Shown: piece after piece, positions 17,019-25,139 of the stretch
How positions within the stretch are numbered: position 1 is the first letter of the stretch
How the letters are laid out: the number at the start of each line of letters is the position of its first letter
Assembly (NCBI RefSeq): GCF_013778305.1
Contig: NZ_JACEIC010000002.1
Location: 1,947,669-2,011,668, forward strand
DNA length: 64,000 nt
Reading direction: 5' to 3'
Origin: Nocardioides agri
GTDB lineage: Bacteria > Actinomycetota > Actinomycetes > Propionibacteriales > Nocardioidaceae
Position numbers and translations under genes: made by a program
Notes under the pieces: generated by a model
The model's database searches: none
What the model saw: the letters and a program-made list of their open reading frames with translations, nothing else
What the model was told of the DNA's origin: nothing

Positions 17019-17570
17019 TCAGGGGCGCTGCCGCCACGGCCGCAGGGCCAGCGCGAGCACGACGCCGATCCCGACGCCGAGCACGGCGCCGGTGACGTTG
17101 TCGACCACGTCGGTGACGTCGCACGCGCGGTCGATGCGGGCCAGCTCGAGCTGGGTCGCCTCGATGGCGACGGAGTACGCCGCCAGCCCGACGAGCCCGA
17201 GCGGCACCAGCACCCACGCCGCCCGCCAGCGCGCGAGCGCCAGCACCAGCAGCACCCCGGCCGGCACGAACACCAGGACGTTGAGCATCCGCTGGCCACC
17301 GGAGAAGATCCAGAAGCCCTCGGGCGCCGGTCCGCCGATGTCCCAGGAGCACGACGTCAGGCGGCCCTCGGCCGGGACCACCCCCGGCGCTCCGTTCGCC
17401 GGGATCAGCGTGAGGATGCCGATCACCGCGAGCGCCCACAGGAAGCCGGCGATCGCCCCCGCGCTCAGCCACCCCAGTCGCCCGCGCAGCGCCAGGAAGA
17501 CCAGCACGCACACGCCTCCGGACAGCGCGATGAGGGCGAGCATCACCCCCACACCGCCGACCGGAAACAC
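17019..17570 (-). CDS. VanZ-like membrane protein
   Basis: A 183-residue integral membrane protein with about four to five hydrophobic segments and the VanZ-family features. These are a polar loop after the second helix (LTLIPANGAP), the NVLVFVPAG helix and a C-terminal helix pair with EATQLELARIDRACDVTDVVDNVTGAVLG; the D-x-x-D-x-x-x-N pattern is the family hallmark. VanZ proteins modulate susceptibility to teicoplanin or lipoglycopeptides in some bacteria; most genomic members have no known role. It is followed 10 bp away by the end of the TetR gene on the same strand, so it could be co-transcribed with it. Confidence 0.8.
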   Translation of the reverse strand: MFPVGGVGVMLALIALSGGVCVLVFLALRGRLGWLSAGAIAGFLWALAVIGILTLIPANGAPGVVPAEGRLTSCSWDIGGPAPEGFWIFSGGQRMLNVLVFVPAGVLLVLALARWRAAWVLVPLGLVGLAAYSVAIEATQLELARIDRACDVTDVVDNVTGAVLGVGIGVVLALALRPWRQRP

Positions 17571-17579
17571 GACCCGACG

Positions 17580-18182
17580 CTAGCGGAGGGCCGCCAGCAG
17601 GCGGCCGAGCAGCGGCTGGAGCACCTGAGCCTCCGGGTCGTCGAACATGCTGTAGAAGTCGGCGATCTCGAGCACGACGTACCCGTGCAGGGCGGTCCAG
17701 AACTGGGCGGCGACGGGCGCCGGGTCGTCCCGCCGGAGCGCGCCCGCGGCCATCGCACGCTCGATGAGGCCGACCAGCTGCTGGAACGCCGCGATCCCGA
17801 CCTCGAGCTCCTCGTCGTGGAGGCGGTACTCGCCCAGCGAGGCCGAGCCGAACATGACGGAGTAGACGTGCGGGTTGGCGAGCGCGTTCGCGCGGTACGC
17901 CGCCGCCGCGGCCGCGAGGTCGGCGATCGGGTCGTCGGTCAGCTCGACCTCGGCCACGCGGTCGAAGAGCCGCCGGAACCCCTCGGCCACGACAGCCTGC
18001 ACGAGCCCCGGCATGCCGCCGAAGTGCGTGTAGACCGCCATCGTCGACGTCCCGGCATCCCGCGCCAGCCGGCGGGCGGAGAGCGCGGCCGGCCCCTCGT
18101 CGCCGAGCACGTCGGCGGCGAGCTCGATCAGGCGGCGGCGTACGTCGGGCTCGCCCGGCCCCTCCGATGACATGGTTGCCAT
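17580..18182 (-). CDS. TetR/AcrR family regulator of the carotenoid oxygenase gene
   Basis: A 200-residue repressor with a TetR helix-turn-helix at about residues 30-60 (LSARRLARDAGTSTMAVYTHFGG) and a helical ligand domain of TetR_C type (PVAAQFWTALHGYVVLEIADF). It is divergent from the carotenoid oxygenase at 18248. The 65-bp gap holds two palindromic sites with the TetR-like ATAAC-N3-GTTAT core. Autoregulation plus repression of the oxygenase is the likely logic, released by the enzyme's substrate or product. ATG 18182 and ATG 18173 are both possible starts. Confidence 0.9.
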   Translation of the reverse strand: MATMSSEGPGEPDVRRRLIELAADVLGDEGPAALSARRLARDAGTSTMAVYTHFGGMPGLVQAVVAEGFRRLFDRVAEVELTDDPIADLAAAAAAYRANALANPHVYSVMFGSASLGEYRLHDEELEVGIAAFQQLVGLIERAMAAGALRRDDPAPVAAQFWTALHGYVVLEIADFYSMFDDPEAQVLQPLLGRLLAALR

Positions 18183-18186
18183 GCTG

Positions 18187-18203
18187 CCATAACGGCGTTA
18201 TGG
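18187..18203. promoter_or_regulatory. TetR operator, site 1
   Basis: CCATAAC-GGC-GTTATGG: perfect 7-bp arms around a 3-bp centre at 18195, immediately before the TetR start codon (18182). Together with site 2, centred 22 bp away, it lies in the divergent promoter of the regulator and the carotenoid oxygenase. Confidence 0.82.
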
Positions 18204-18210
18204 TCCTGGG

Positions 18211-18223
18211 ATAACAGCGTTAT
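18211..18223. promoter_or_regulatory. TetR operator, site 2
   Basis: ATAAC-AGC-GTTAT repeats the core of site 1 with perfect 5-bp arms, centred at 18217. The 22-bp centre-to-centre distance is about two DNA turns, so two repressor dimers could sit on the same face. The site is 25 bp upstream of the oxygenase ATG (18248). Confidence 0.8.
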
Positions 18224-18247
18224 GCCGACACCGGGAGGGTCGAGGAC

Positions 18248-19582
18248 ATGAACCGCTACCTGCAGGAGAACTTCGCTCCCGTCCACGAGGAGCACACGGC
18301 GTTCGACCTGGAGGTGACGGGCGCGATCCCCGACCACCTCGACGGCCGCTACCTGCGCATCGGGCCCAACCCCGCCGCCGACCCCGGCGTCGACTACCAC
18401 TGGTTCCTCGGCGAGGGCATGGTGCACGGCGTCCGCCTCGGCGACGGCCGCGCGCAGTGGTACCGCAACCGGTGGGTGCGCCCCCAGGGCGACGACTTCG
18501 CGCCCAACACCAACGTCCTCCAGCACGCCGGCCACACCCTGGCGCTCGTCGAGGCCGGCGCCGCGCCGTACGAGCTGACCGACGAGCTCGACACGGTCGG
18601 GCCGTGCGCGCTCGGCACGGTCACCGGCGGCTACACCGCGCACCCGCACGAGGACCCGGCCACCGGGGAGCTGCACGCGGTCTCCTACAGCTGGACCCGC
18701 GGCAACCTGGTCGACTACTCCGTCCTGGACCCGACCGGACGGGTGCGCCGCCAGGTCGAGATCGAGGTGACGGGCAGCCCGATGATCCACGACTGCGCGC
18801 TGACCGAGCACTACGTCGTCATCTACGACCTGCCGGTCACCTTCGACCTCGGCATGGTCGCCGGCGAGCGGCCCCGCCCCCTGCAGACGACCGACCGGCT
18901 GATCGACGAGACGCTGCGCGCGCGCACCTACCGCCCGCTGCCCTACTCCTGGGACGCCGACTACCCGGCGCGGATCGGCCTGCTGCCGCGCGAGGGCACC
19001 GCCGCCGACGTGCGGTGGTTCGAGATCGACCAGTGCTACGTCTTCCACACCCTCAACGCCTACGAGGAGGGCAGCGACGTCGTCATCGACGTCGTCCGGC
19101 ACGACCGGATGTTCGCCACCGACTTCACCGGCCCCAACGAGGGCTCGGCGTACCTGACCCGCTTCACCGTCGACACCGTCGCCGGCAAGGTGCGCGAGCA
19201 CCGGTTCGACGAGCACAGCCAGGAGTTCCCGAGGTACGACGAACGGCTCACCGGCCGGCGGCACCGCTACGGGTACGCCGCGGGTGTCGTCGCCGAGGGC
19301 GCGCGCACCGGCGACGGCGTGCTCAAGCACGACGTGGTCGCCGGGACCACGCTGGAGCGCCGGCTCGGCGCCGGCCGCGAGGTGAGCGAGTTCTGCTTCG
19401 TGCCCGCCGCGCCCGACAGCGCCGAGGACGAGGGCGTGCTCATGGGCTACGTGTTCGACCGCGGCACCGGCCGCAGCGACCTGCGCCTGCTCGACGCCGC
19501 CACCCTCGACGACGTCGCCGCCGTCCACCTCCCCGGCCGGGTGCCCGCCGGGTTCCACGGCAACTGGGCGCCGACCCCCTGA
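18248..19582 (+). CDS. Carotenoid cleavage dioxygenase family protein
   Basis: A 444-residue seven-bladed beta-propeller non-heme iron oxygenase of the RPE65/CCD/lignostilbene dioxygenase family. All four iron-binding histidines are recognisable in context: YTAHPHED, SPMIHDCAL, YVFHTLNAYE and, near the C terminus, PAGFHGNW. It cleaves a conjugated double bond of an apocarotenoid or stilbene with O2. GAGGAC precedes the ATG. It stands alone, controlled by the adjacent TetR gene through tandem operators. No carotenoid-synthesis genes are in the window, so an induced catabolic or signalling role on an external substrate is inferred. The exact substrate is unknown. Confidence 0.92.
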   Translation: MNRYLQENFAPVHEEHTAFDLEVTGAIPDHLDGRYLRIGPNPAADPGVDYHWFLGEGMVHGVRLGDGRAQWYRNRWVRPQGDDFAPNTNVLQHAGHTLALVEAGAAPYELTDELDTVGPCALGTVTGGYTAHPHEDPATGELHAVSYSWTRGNLVDYSVLDPTGRVRRQVEIEVTGSPMIHDCALTEHYVVIYDLPVTFDLGMVAGERPRPLQTTDRLIDETLRARTYRPLPYSWDADYPARIGLLPREGTAADVRWFEIDQCYVFHTLNAYEEGSDVVIDVVRHDRMFATDFTGPNEGSAYLTRFTVDTVAGKVREHRFDEHSQEFPRYDERLTGRRHRYGYAAGVVAEGARTGDGVLKHDVVAGTTLERRLGAGREVSEFCFVPAAPDSAEDEGVLMGYVFDRGTGRSDLRLLDAATLDDVAAVHLPGRVPAGFHGNWAPTP

Positions 19583-19598
19583 CTCCTCAGGCTCTCCT

Positions 19599-19634
19599 GT
19601 CACTTCTCAGGCGTTGCAACGGCCGAGAAGTGAC
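19599..19634. repeat. 36-bp near-perfect palindrome after the carotenoid oxygenase
   Basis: The outer arms GTCACTTCTC and GAGAAGTGAC are perfect 10-bp complements. The inner part, ending in the self-complementary GTTGCAAC, brings pairing to 16 of 18 pairs. It begins 16 bp after the oxygenase stop. It could be part of a terminator; there is no U-tract. Confidence 0.7.
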
Positions 19635-19660
19635 GGTTTCACCGGTGCACCGGTGAAACC
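19635..19660. terminator. 26-bp perfect palindrome, candidate hairpin terminator or repeat
   Basis: The 13-bp arm GGTTTCACCGGTG is followed directly by its exact reverse complement, abutting the 36-bp palindrome. In RNA it would fold as an 11-bp stem with a TGCA loop. It may terminate the oxygenase transcript or be a member of a dispersed extragenic palindrome family. The rest of the 173-bp gap (19583-19755) holds nothing else recognised. Confidence 0.5.
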
Positions 19661-19755
19661 GCGGCCGGCGCCTCGGCGCCCTCCAACGACACCGCGCCGA
19701 CGCCGAGACGTCGATCCTCCGAGCACCGGGTCGCCGTCACCCCTAGGCTGCGAGC

Positions 19756-20157
19756 GTGGGTTTCCTCAAGTTCATCGCGTGGCTCGCCACCAACACCGTC
19801 GCCGTGGCCGCGGCGTGCGTGATCTTCGACGGCATCGGCTTCACCGGCTCGTCCGGGTGGGACGAGGTCGCGGACAACTTCTGGGGGCTGCTCTTCGTGG
19901 GCCTGATCCTCGGCATCGTGAACTCGTTCGTGTCGCCGATCATCAAGTTCCTGTCGCTGCCCTTCATCGTGATCACGCTCGGGCTCTTCCTGCTCGTGAT
20001 CAACGCCCTGATGCTGCTCTTCGTCGAGTGGCTGGTCGGCCTGTTCGACGTGGACTTCTTCGTCGACGGGTTCTGGAACGCGGTCGGCGGCGCGATCGTG
20101 ATCACGATCGTGACGTGGGTCGTCGGACTGCTGTTCGGCGACGCACGGGAGGCCTGA
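19756..20157 (+). CDS. Phage holin-like (4-superfamily) small membrane protein
   Basis: A 133-residue protein with four hydrophobic segments. It has the family pattern of an N-terminal helix (FIAWLATNTVAVAAACVIF), a GLILGIVNSFVSPIIKFLSLP segment and a following helix ITLGLFLLVINALMLLF. This matches the mycobacterial/actinobacterial type IV holin-like family (often DUF-like, chromosomal and not phage-borne). Function unknown; probably a structural envelope protein. The start is GTG 19756. Five bp separate it from the phosphatase, so the two are likely co-transcribed. Confidence 0.75.
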   Translation: MGFLKFIAWLATNTVAVAAACVIFDGIGFTGSSGWDEVADNFWGLLFVGLILGIVNSFVSPIIKFLSLPFIVITLGLFLLVINALMLLFVEWLVGLFDVDFFVDGFWNAVGGAIVITIVTWVVGLLFGDAREA

Positions 20158-20161
20158 GCCG

Positions 20162-20671
20162 GTGCTGCCGCCGGCCCGCTCGCCCGGTCGCTACCGGGTC
20201 GAGCTGGTCTGCCTCGGCAACATCTGCCGCTCGCCCACGGCGCACGTCGTCGTGGCCGAGCGGCTCGCCGACGCCGGTCTCGACGGCGTCGTCACGGTCA
20301 CCAGCTCCGGCACCGGCGACTGGCACGTCGGCGGCCCGATGGACCGCCGGGCAGCGGCGACGCTGACCGCGGCGGGGTACGACGCGTCGCGCCATCGCGC
20401 CCGCCTGTGGGAGACCGGCGACGAGCTCGACCTGGTGCTCGCGATGGACGACGCGAACCTCGCCGACCTCGGCGGACGCACCGACCGGGTGCGGAAGTTC
20501 CGGGACCTGGACCCGGTCGATCCGGGGAGCGACGTGCCGGACCCGTACTACGGTGGGCCAGACGGCTTCGAGGAGGTGCTCGCGATGGTCGAACGGACCG
20601 CAGCCGCGCTGGTCGGCGCGCTGGAGCACGAGCGGCCCTGGGAGGCCGGCCAGGACCCCGGTCAGCCGTGA
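20162..20671 (+). CDS. Low-molecular-weight protein tyrosine phosphatase
   Basis: A 169-residue LMW-PTP with the P-loop C17-x5-R23 (CLGNICRS) and the general-acid Asp in VPDPYYGG (about residue 125). The first 10 residues extend beyond the usual start, so the exact GTG used is uncertain. It dephosphorylates phosphotyrosine or low-molecular arginine/tyrosine phosphates. The stop overlaps the GTG of the next gene by GTGA, so it is translationally linked to a fructosamine-kinase-like enzyme. That pairing of LMW-PTP and a FN3K-type kinase occurs elsewhere and suggests a shared protein-repair role. Confidence 0.9.
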   Translation: MLPPARSPGRYRVELVCLGNICRSPTAHVVVAERLADAGLDGVVTVTSSGTGDWHVGGPMDRRAAATLTAAGYDASRHRARLWETGDELDLVLAMDDANLADLGGRTDRVRKFRDLDPVDPGSDVPDPYYGGPDGFEEVLAMVERTAAALVGALEHERPWEAGQDPGQP

Positions 20672-21534
20672 CCCGCCAGCCGCTGGTCGCCCGTCGTGCC
20701 GAGGAGCTCCTCGGCACGTCCGTGGTGGCCACGGCCCCGGTCGCCGGCGGTGACATCGCGACCGCGACCCGGCTCCGTCTCAGCGACGGCACCACGGCGC
20801 TGATGAAGACGCTGCCGCACGCCCCCCACGACTTCTTCACCGACGAGGCCGACGGCCTGCGCTGGCTGGGCGAGCCGGCCGCCGACGGCGGGGTGCAGGT
20901 GCCCGAGGTGCTGGCCGCCGACCACGAGTGCCTCATCATCCGCTGGGTCGAGCCGGGCAAGAACACCGTCGACGCGGCCTCCGCCTTCGGGCGCCAGCTC
21001 GCCGCGACGCACGCCGCCGGGGCCGACGGCTTCGGCGCCGCGGCCGACGGCTACATCGGCAAGCTCCCGCTGCCGAACCGGTCGGCCGACACCTGGGCCG
21101 AGTTCTACGCCGTCCGCCGGGTGCTGCCCTACCTCAAGCTCGCGCGCGACCGGGGCGCCGCCGACGCAGACCAGGCCGCGACCATCGAGGCGCTGGTCGC
21201 GAGGCTGCCCGCGCTGGTCCCGGCGGAGCCGCCGGCCCGGCTGCACGGCGACCTGTGGAACGGCAACGTGCTCTGGGGGCTCGACGGCAACGTGTGGCTC
21301 ATCGACCCGGCGGCCTACGGCGGGCACCGCGAGGTCGACCTCGCGATGCTGACCCTCTTCGGGCTGCCGCACCTGCCGCGCGTGCTCGAGGCCTACGACG
21401 AGGCGGCGCCGCTGGCCGACGGCTGGCAGGACCGCACCGGCCTGCACCAGGTGTTCCCCTTGCTCGTGCACGCCTGCCACTTCGGCGGGGGGTACGCCGC
21501 GCGCGCGGCGCAGGCTGCGGCGGCGTACCTGTGA
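20668..21534 (+). CDS. Fructosamine kinase family protein
   Basis: A 288-residue member of the fructosamine/ketosamine-3-kinase family (protein-kinase-like fold). The catalytic loop reads HGDLWNGNVLWG (general base Asp in HGDLWNGN) and the metal-binding Asp is in LIDPAAYGGHREVDLAM, both diagnostic. It phosphorylates sugar-derived amines on proteins or small molecules, which destabilises glycation adducts. The start is GTG 20668, overlapping the phosphatase stop. The open frame continues upstream only as shadow of the phosphatase gene. Confidence 0.9.
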   Translation: MTRQPLVARRAEELLGTSVVATAPVAGGDIATATRLRLSDGTTALMKTLPHAPHDFFTDEADGLRWLGEPAADGGVQVPEVLAADHECLIIRWVEPGKNTVDAASAFGRQLAATHAAGADGFGAAADGYIGKLPLPNRSADTWAEFYAVRRVLPYLKLARDRGAADADQAATIEALVARLPALVPAEPPARLHGDLWNGNVLWGLDGNVWLIDPAAYGGHREVDLAMLTLFGLPHLPRVLEAYDEAAPLADGWQDRTGLHQVFPLLVHACHFGGGYAARAAQAAAAYL

Positions 21535-21582
21535 GCGCCCGCTTCTCAGTCCTGATTCAGCCTCCACTGACAAGGTGAGCCC

Positions 21583-22284
21583 ATGACCAGCGCCCAGGCC
21601 CCGAAGCCCCGCGTCCTCGTCGTCGACGACGACAAGGCCGTGCGCGAGTCGCTGCGGCGGTCCCTGGAGTTCAACGGCTACACCGTCGCGCTCGCCGGCG
21701 ACGGCGCCGAGGCGCTGGCGGCGATCGCGGCCACCGCGCCCGACGTGGTCGTGATGGACGTGATGATGCCGCGCCTCGACGGCCTCGAGGCGACCCGCGC
21801 GCTCCGCGCGGCGGGCCACGACCTGCCGATCCTGGTGCTCACCGCCCGCGACGCGGTCGGCGACCGGGTCGAGGGCCTCGACGCCGGGGCCGACGACTAC
21901 CTCACCAAGCCGTTCGCCCTCCAGGAGCTGCTGGCCCGGCTGCGGGCGCTGCTGCGCCGGGTGCCGCGGGAGGAGCTCGAGGACGAGGTCGTCTCGTTCT
22001 CCGACCTGTCCATGGACATCGCGACCCGCGAGGTCAAGCGCGGCGACCGCGTCATCGAGCTGACCCGCACCGAGTTCACGCTGCTGGAGATGTTCCTGCG
22101 GCGGCCGCGCCGGGTGCTGGAGCGGTCGTTCATCCTCGAGGAGGTCTGGGGCTACGACTTCCCGACCACCGCGAACTCGCTCGAGGTCTACGTCGGCTAC
22201 CTGCGCCGCAAGACCGAGGCCGAGGGCGAGTCCCGCCTGATCCACACCGTGCGCGGGGTGGGCTACGTGCTGAAGGAATCGTGA
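21583..22284 (+). CDS. mprA: OmpR-family response regulator (MprA-like)
   Basis: A 233-residue response regulator. The receiver domain has VVDDD, phospho-acceptor D59 ([12 protein letters not shown]), LTARD and TKPF, and it is followed by an OmpR/PhoB winged helix ([20 protein letters not shown] and [10 protein letters not shown]). Its sequence and partner match the MprA group of actinobacteria, which handles envelope stress and persistence. The GTG of the kinase overlaps its stop (GTGA), so they form one translational unit with the lipoprotein downstream. The assignment to MprA rather than another OmpR group rests on overall resemblance. Confidence 0.9.
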   Translation: MTSAQAPKPRVLVVDDDKAVRESLRRSLEFNGYTVALAGDGAEALAAIAATAPDVVVMDVMMPRLDGLEATRALRAAGHDLPILVLTARDAVGDRVEGLDAGADDYLTKPFALQELLARLRALLRRVPREELEDEVVSFSDLSMDIATREVKRGDRVIELTRTEFTLLEMFLRRPRRVLERSFILEEVWGYDFPTTANSLEVYVGYLRRKTEAEGESRLIHTVRGVGYVLKES

Positions 22285-23708
22285 GCGCCTCCCCCACTGA
22301 CCACCCGGACGGCCGCCGGCACACCCGTCGTTCGCTCGCGGCCCGGGTCACCATCCTCACCGCGCTCGCGGCCGGCGCCACCGTCGCGCTCGTCGCCTTC
22401 GGCGCCTACCTGACCGTGCGCATGCAGCTCCAGGCGACGCTCGACGACTCGCTGCTCGAACGCGCCAACCGGGCCGTGGAGTCCGGCTCGATCGAGGCGA
22501 TGACGGCCGACTGCAGCCTGCCGACCTGGGCCGTCGACAGCGCCGACGTGCGCATCGCCCTGGTCGACCTCGACCGTGAGCCCACCGTGCAGACCTGCTA
22601 CTTCTCCAAGCACCAGCTGCGGCTCGGCGCGCCCGAGGTCGGCGTCGCGTCCGGCAACTTCGACTCCAGCATCCGCACGATCTACGCCGGCGGCCAGCCC
22701 TACCGCGTCGTCGCCGTGCACACCTCGGAGCCGGGCGAGGCGTTCGTGGTCGCCCAGTCCCTCGAGGGGCAGCAGACCGTGCTGCGCAAGCTCGGCATCG
22801 TGATGCTGCTCTTCGGCATCGCCGGCGTCATCGGCGCCGGCCTCGCCGGCTGGGCCGTCGCCCGCAGCGGACTGCGCCCGGTGCGACGCCTGACCGCCGA
22901 GGTCGAGGAGATCGCCCGCACCGAGGACCTGCACCCGATCCCGGTCGAGGGCGACGACGAGATCGCGCGTCTCGCGACGGCGTTCAACCAGATGCTCGCC
23001 GCGCTCGCCGCGTCGCGCGACCGCCAGCGCCAGCTGGTCGCCGACGCCGGCCACGAGCTGCGCACCCCGCTCACCTCCCTGCGCACCAACCTGGACCTGC
23101 TCACCCAGTCCGACACCCCCGGCGGCGCGAGCCTGCCGGTCGAGGCACGCATCGAGCTGATGGACGACGTCCGCGCGCAGATCGAGGAGCTCACCACGCT
23201 GATCGGCGACCTCGTCGAGCTCGCGCGCGACGAGCCGCTGACCCACGTCGTCGAGCCGATCGACCTGCCCGAGATCGTCGACCGGGCGATCGCCCGGGTG
23301 CGTCGTCGCGCACCGGGCCTGACCTTCGACGTCGAGATGGGGTCCTGGTTCGTCGTGGGCGAGAGCGCCGGCATCGAGCGCGCCGTCACCAACCTCTTCG
23401 ACAACGCGGCCAAGTGGAGCCCGGAGGACGGCAACGTCACGGTGCGTCTCGTCGACGGCACGCTGACCGTCGACGACGAGGGCCCCGGGATCGCCGAGGC
23501 CGACCGGCCGCACGTGTTCGACCGCTTCTACCGCTCGGCGGAGTCGCGCGGCATGTCGGGCTCCGGCCTCGGCCTGTCGATCGTGCGCCAGGTCGCCGAG
23601 CGGCACTCGGGCACCGTCCGGGTCGACGACGCCCCCGGCGGAGGCGCCCGGCTGGTGCTGTGGCTGCCGGGCTCCGCCTCCCCGGTGCCGGACTGGATCC
23701 CGGCCTGA
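22281..23708 (+). CDS. mprB: Sensor histidine kinase (MprB-like)
   Basis: A 475-residue membrane histidine kinase. First membrane helix at about 20-45 ([20 protein letters not shown]), extracellular sensor domain of about 130 residues with two cysteines, second helix at about 170-195, HAMP domain, the H-box with phospho-acceptor His ([17 protein letters not shown]) and an HATPase domain ([26 protein letters not shown]). Architecture, length and partner regulator match MprB. The two extracellular Cys may form a disulphide. Its stop overlaps the ATG of a lipoprotein (TGATG), which may feed into sensing. Confidence 0.9.
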   Translation: MSASPTDHPDGRRHTRRSLAARVTILTALAAGATVALVAFGAYLTVRMQLQATLDDSLLERANRAVESGSIEAMTADCSLPTWAVDSADVRIALVDLDREPTVQTCYFSKHQLRLGAPEVGVASGNFDSSIRTIYAGGQPYRVVAVHTSEPGEAFVVAQSLEGQQTVLRKLGIVMLLFGIAGVIGAGLAGWAVARSGLRPVRRLTAEVEEIARTEDLHPIPVEGDDEIARLATAFNQMLAALAASRDRQRQLVADAGHELRTPLTSLRTNLDLLTQSDTPGGASLPVEARIELMDDVRAQIEELTTLIGDLVELARDEPLTHVVEPIDLPEIVDRAIARVRRRAPGLTFDVEMGSWFVVGESAGIERAVTNLFDNAAKWSPEDGNVTVRLVDGTLTVDDEGPGIAEADRPHVFDRFYRSAESRGMSGSGLGLSIVRQVAERHSGTVRVDDAPGGGARLVLWLPGSASPVPDWIPA

Positions 23709-24241
23709 TGCGCGCGGTGCTCGGCGCGGCCCTCGCGGTCGCGCTCCTCGTGCTGACCGGGTGCTCCTCGGACGATCCCGAGCAGCCCTCCGCCGAGCAG
23801 TCACAGGCCGCCGCAGTCGCCTGGAGCCCCTGCGACGGGCTGACCGCCGACGCGGTGGCCGAGCTCGTCGGCGAGCCGGTCAACGAGGTCGACGGCTCCG
23901 CCGACCAGCCGCGCTGCACCTTCACCCCGCAGCGCAAGGGCGGCGCGGCGTACGACCTGAGCTACCTGTGGTTCGACGGCGGTCTCGACGCGGCGCTCAC
24001 CGCGATGGGTGCGGCGGGCTCGCAGCTCGAGCCGATCGACGTCCCCGGCGCCGACGCGGCCCGGATCGTCGTCGACGCGCGCGGCGACGACGGGATGCTG
24101 GTCACCGGGTTCGTGCAGACCGGTGGTCTGGTGCAGAGCGTCAACGCCGTGCAGCTGGCGCCGTACGACGAGCAGGCGGTCGTCGCGGCGACGAAGGCGC
24201 TGCTCGGCGAGCTCGCGGCGAAGGCACCGGACTCGCCGTAG
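23708..24241 (+). CDS. Lipoprotein, DUF3558-like
   Basis: A 177-residue lipoprotein with lipobox LTGC and acylated Cys at C19, then a Ser/Gln-rich linker and a globular domain with two more Cys (WSPCDGL and PRCTF) that probably form a disulphide. The layout C-DGLTxDAVAELVG and later RCTF resembles the DUF3558 lipoproteins of actinobacteria. The ATG overlaps the kinase stop by one base, so it is the third gene of the MprAB-like operon. A role as an accessory sensor or a regulated envelope factor is inferred from the coupling. Confidence 0.8.
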   Translation: MRAVLGAALAVALLVLTGCSSDDPEQPSAEQSQAAAVAWSPCDGLTADAVAELVGEPVNEVDGSADQPRCTFTPQRKGGAAYDLSYLWFDGGLDAALTAMGAAGSQLEPIDVPGADAARIVVDARGDDGMLVTGFVQTGGLVQSVNAVQLAPYDEQAVVAATKALLGELAAKAPDSP

Positions 24242-24287
24242 GAGGGGGCCCGCGCCGGACATCGACGGCGGCCGGGACAATGGCGCC

Positions 24288-25139
24288 GTGACCGACGAGA
24301 TCGCGTTCTTCACCCCGGCCGGCGACGACCTGGTCCCCACCCCGCTCGCGTGCAGCATGTGGAGCGACGACCAGCTGCACGGCGTCGCGGTCAGCGGCGC
24401 GCTGGCGCGTGCGGCGGAGCTCCGGCTGCGGGTGACCGGGCGCTCCGACCTGCGCCCGGCGCGGTGGGTGGTCGACCTGTTCAAGGCGGCCCGGATGCGG
24501 CCGTGCACCTTCACCACCGAGGTGGTGCGGGAGGGCTCGCGGATCGTCCTGGTCGACGTCACGCTGACGCAGGACGGCGAGCGGGTCGCTCGCGCCAGCG
24601 CCACCTTCCTCAAGCCCTCGGAGTCGGCGCCCGGCGAGGTCTGGGAGCCGGCCGACCGCCCGTCTCCCCCGCCGCTGGACGTCGCACCGGAGTCCGACGA
24701 GCCCCGGGTGCCGTTCGTGCACTCGGAGTCGGGCTGGTCGCAGAACTTCACCGAGCACCAGAACGCCTCGCGCAAGGGGTCGTGGAGCAGTGCGATCCCG
24801 GTGGTGCCCGGCGAGCCGCTGACGCCGTTCCAGGCCGTCGCGGCCGCGGCCGACGGCGCGAGCATGGTCACGAACTGGGGCACCAAGGGCGTCGAGTACA
24901 TCAACACCGACATCGCGCTCACCCTCGCCCGCGAGCCGGTCGGCGTCGAGATCGGTCTGCTGGCGACCGACCGGGTCGAGCACGACGGCATCGCGTCGGG
25001 CACGACCGCGGTCTTCGACCGGGCAGGCGCGCTCGGGACCGTCACCGTGGCCGCGCTCTCGAACGCCCGGCGGACCGTCGACATGGGCGGCGTCGAGTAC
25101 TCCGACGACGGCCAGCGGCGGTCGGCCTCCCGGGTCTAG
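24288..25139 (+). CDS. Acyl-CoA thioesterase-like hotdog protein
   Basis: A 283-residue protein with two hotdog-type halves, similar to the thioesterase-like superfamily (TesB-like) of actinobacteria. Typical stretches are FKAARMRPCTFTTEVVREGSRI in the first half and EYINTDIALTLAREPVGVEIGL in the second, with the product-side RVEHDGIASGTTAVFD. Predicted to hydrolyse acyl-CoA thioesters or bind acyl-CoA. The start is GTG 24288, 46 bp after the lipoprotein gene. Its TAG shares CTAG (25136-25139) with the convergent ltrA-like gene. Substrate unknown. Confidence 0.8.
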   Translation: MTDEIAFFTPAGDDLVPTPLACSMWSDDQLHGVAVSGALARAAELRLRVTGRSDLRPARWVVDLFKAARMRPCTFTTEVVREGSRIVLVDVTLTQDGERVARASATFLKPSESAPGEVWEPADRPSPPPLDVAPESDEPRVPFVHSESGWSQNFTEHQNASRKGSWSSAIPVVPGEPLTPFQAVAAAADGASMVTNWGTKGVEYINTDIALTLAREPVGVEIGLLATDRVEHDGIASGTTAVFDRAGALGTVTVAALSNARRTVDMGGVEYSDDGQRRSASRV

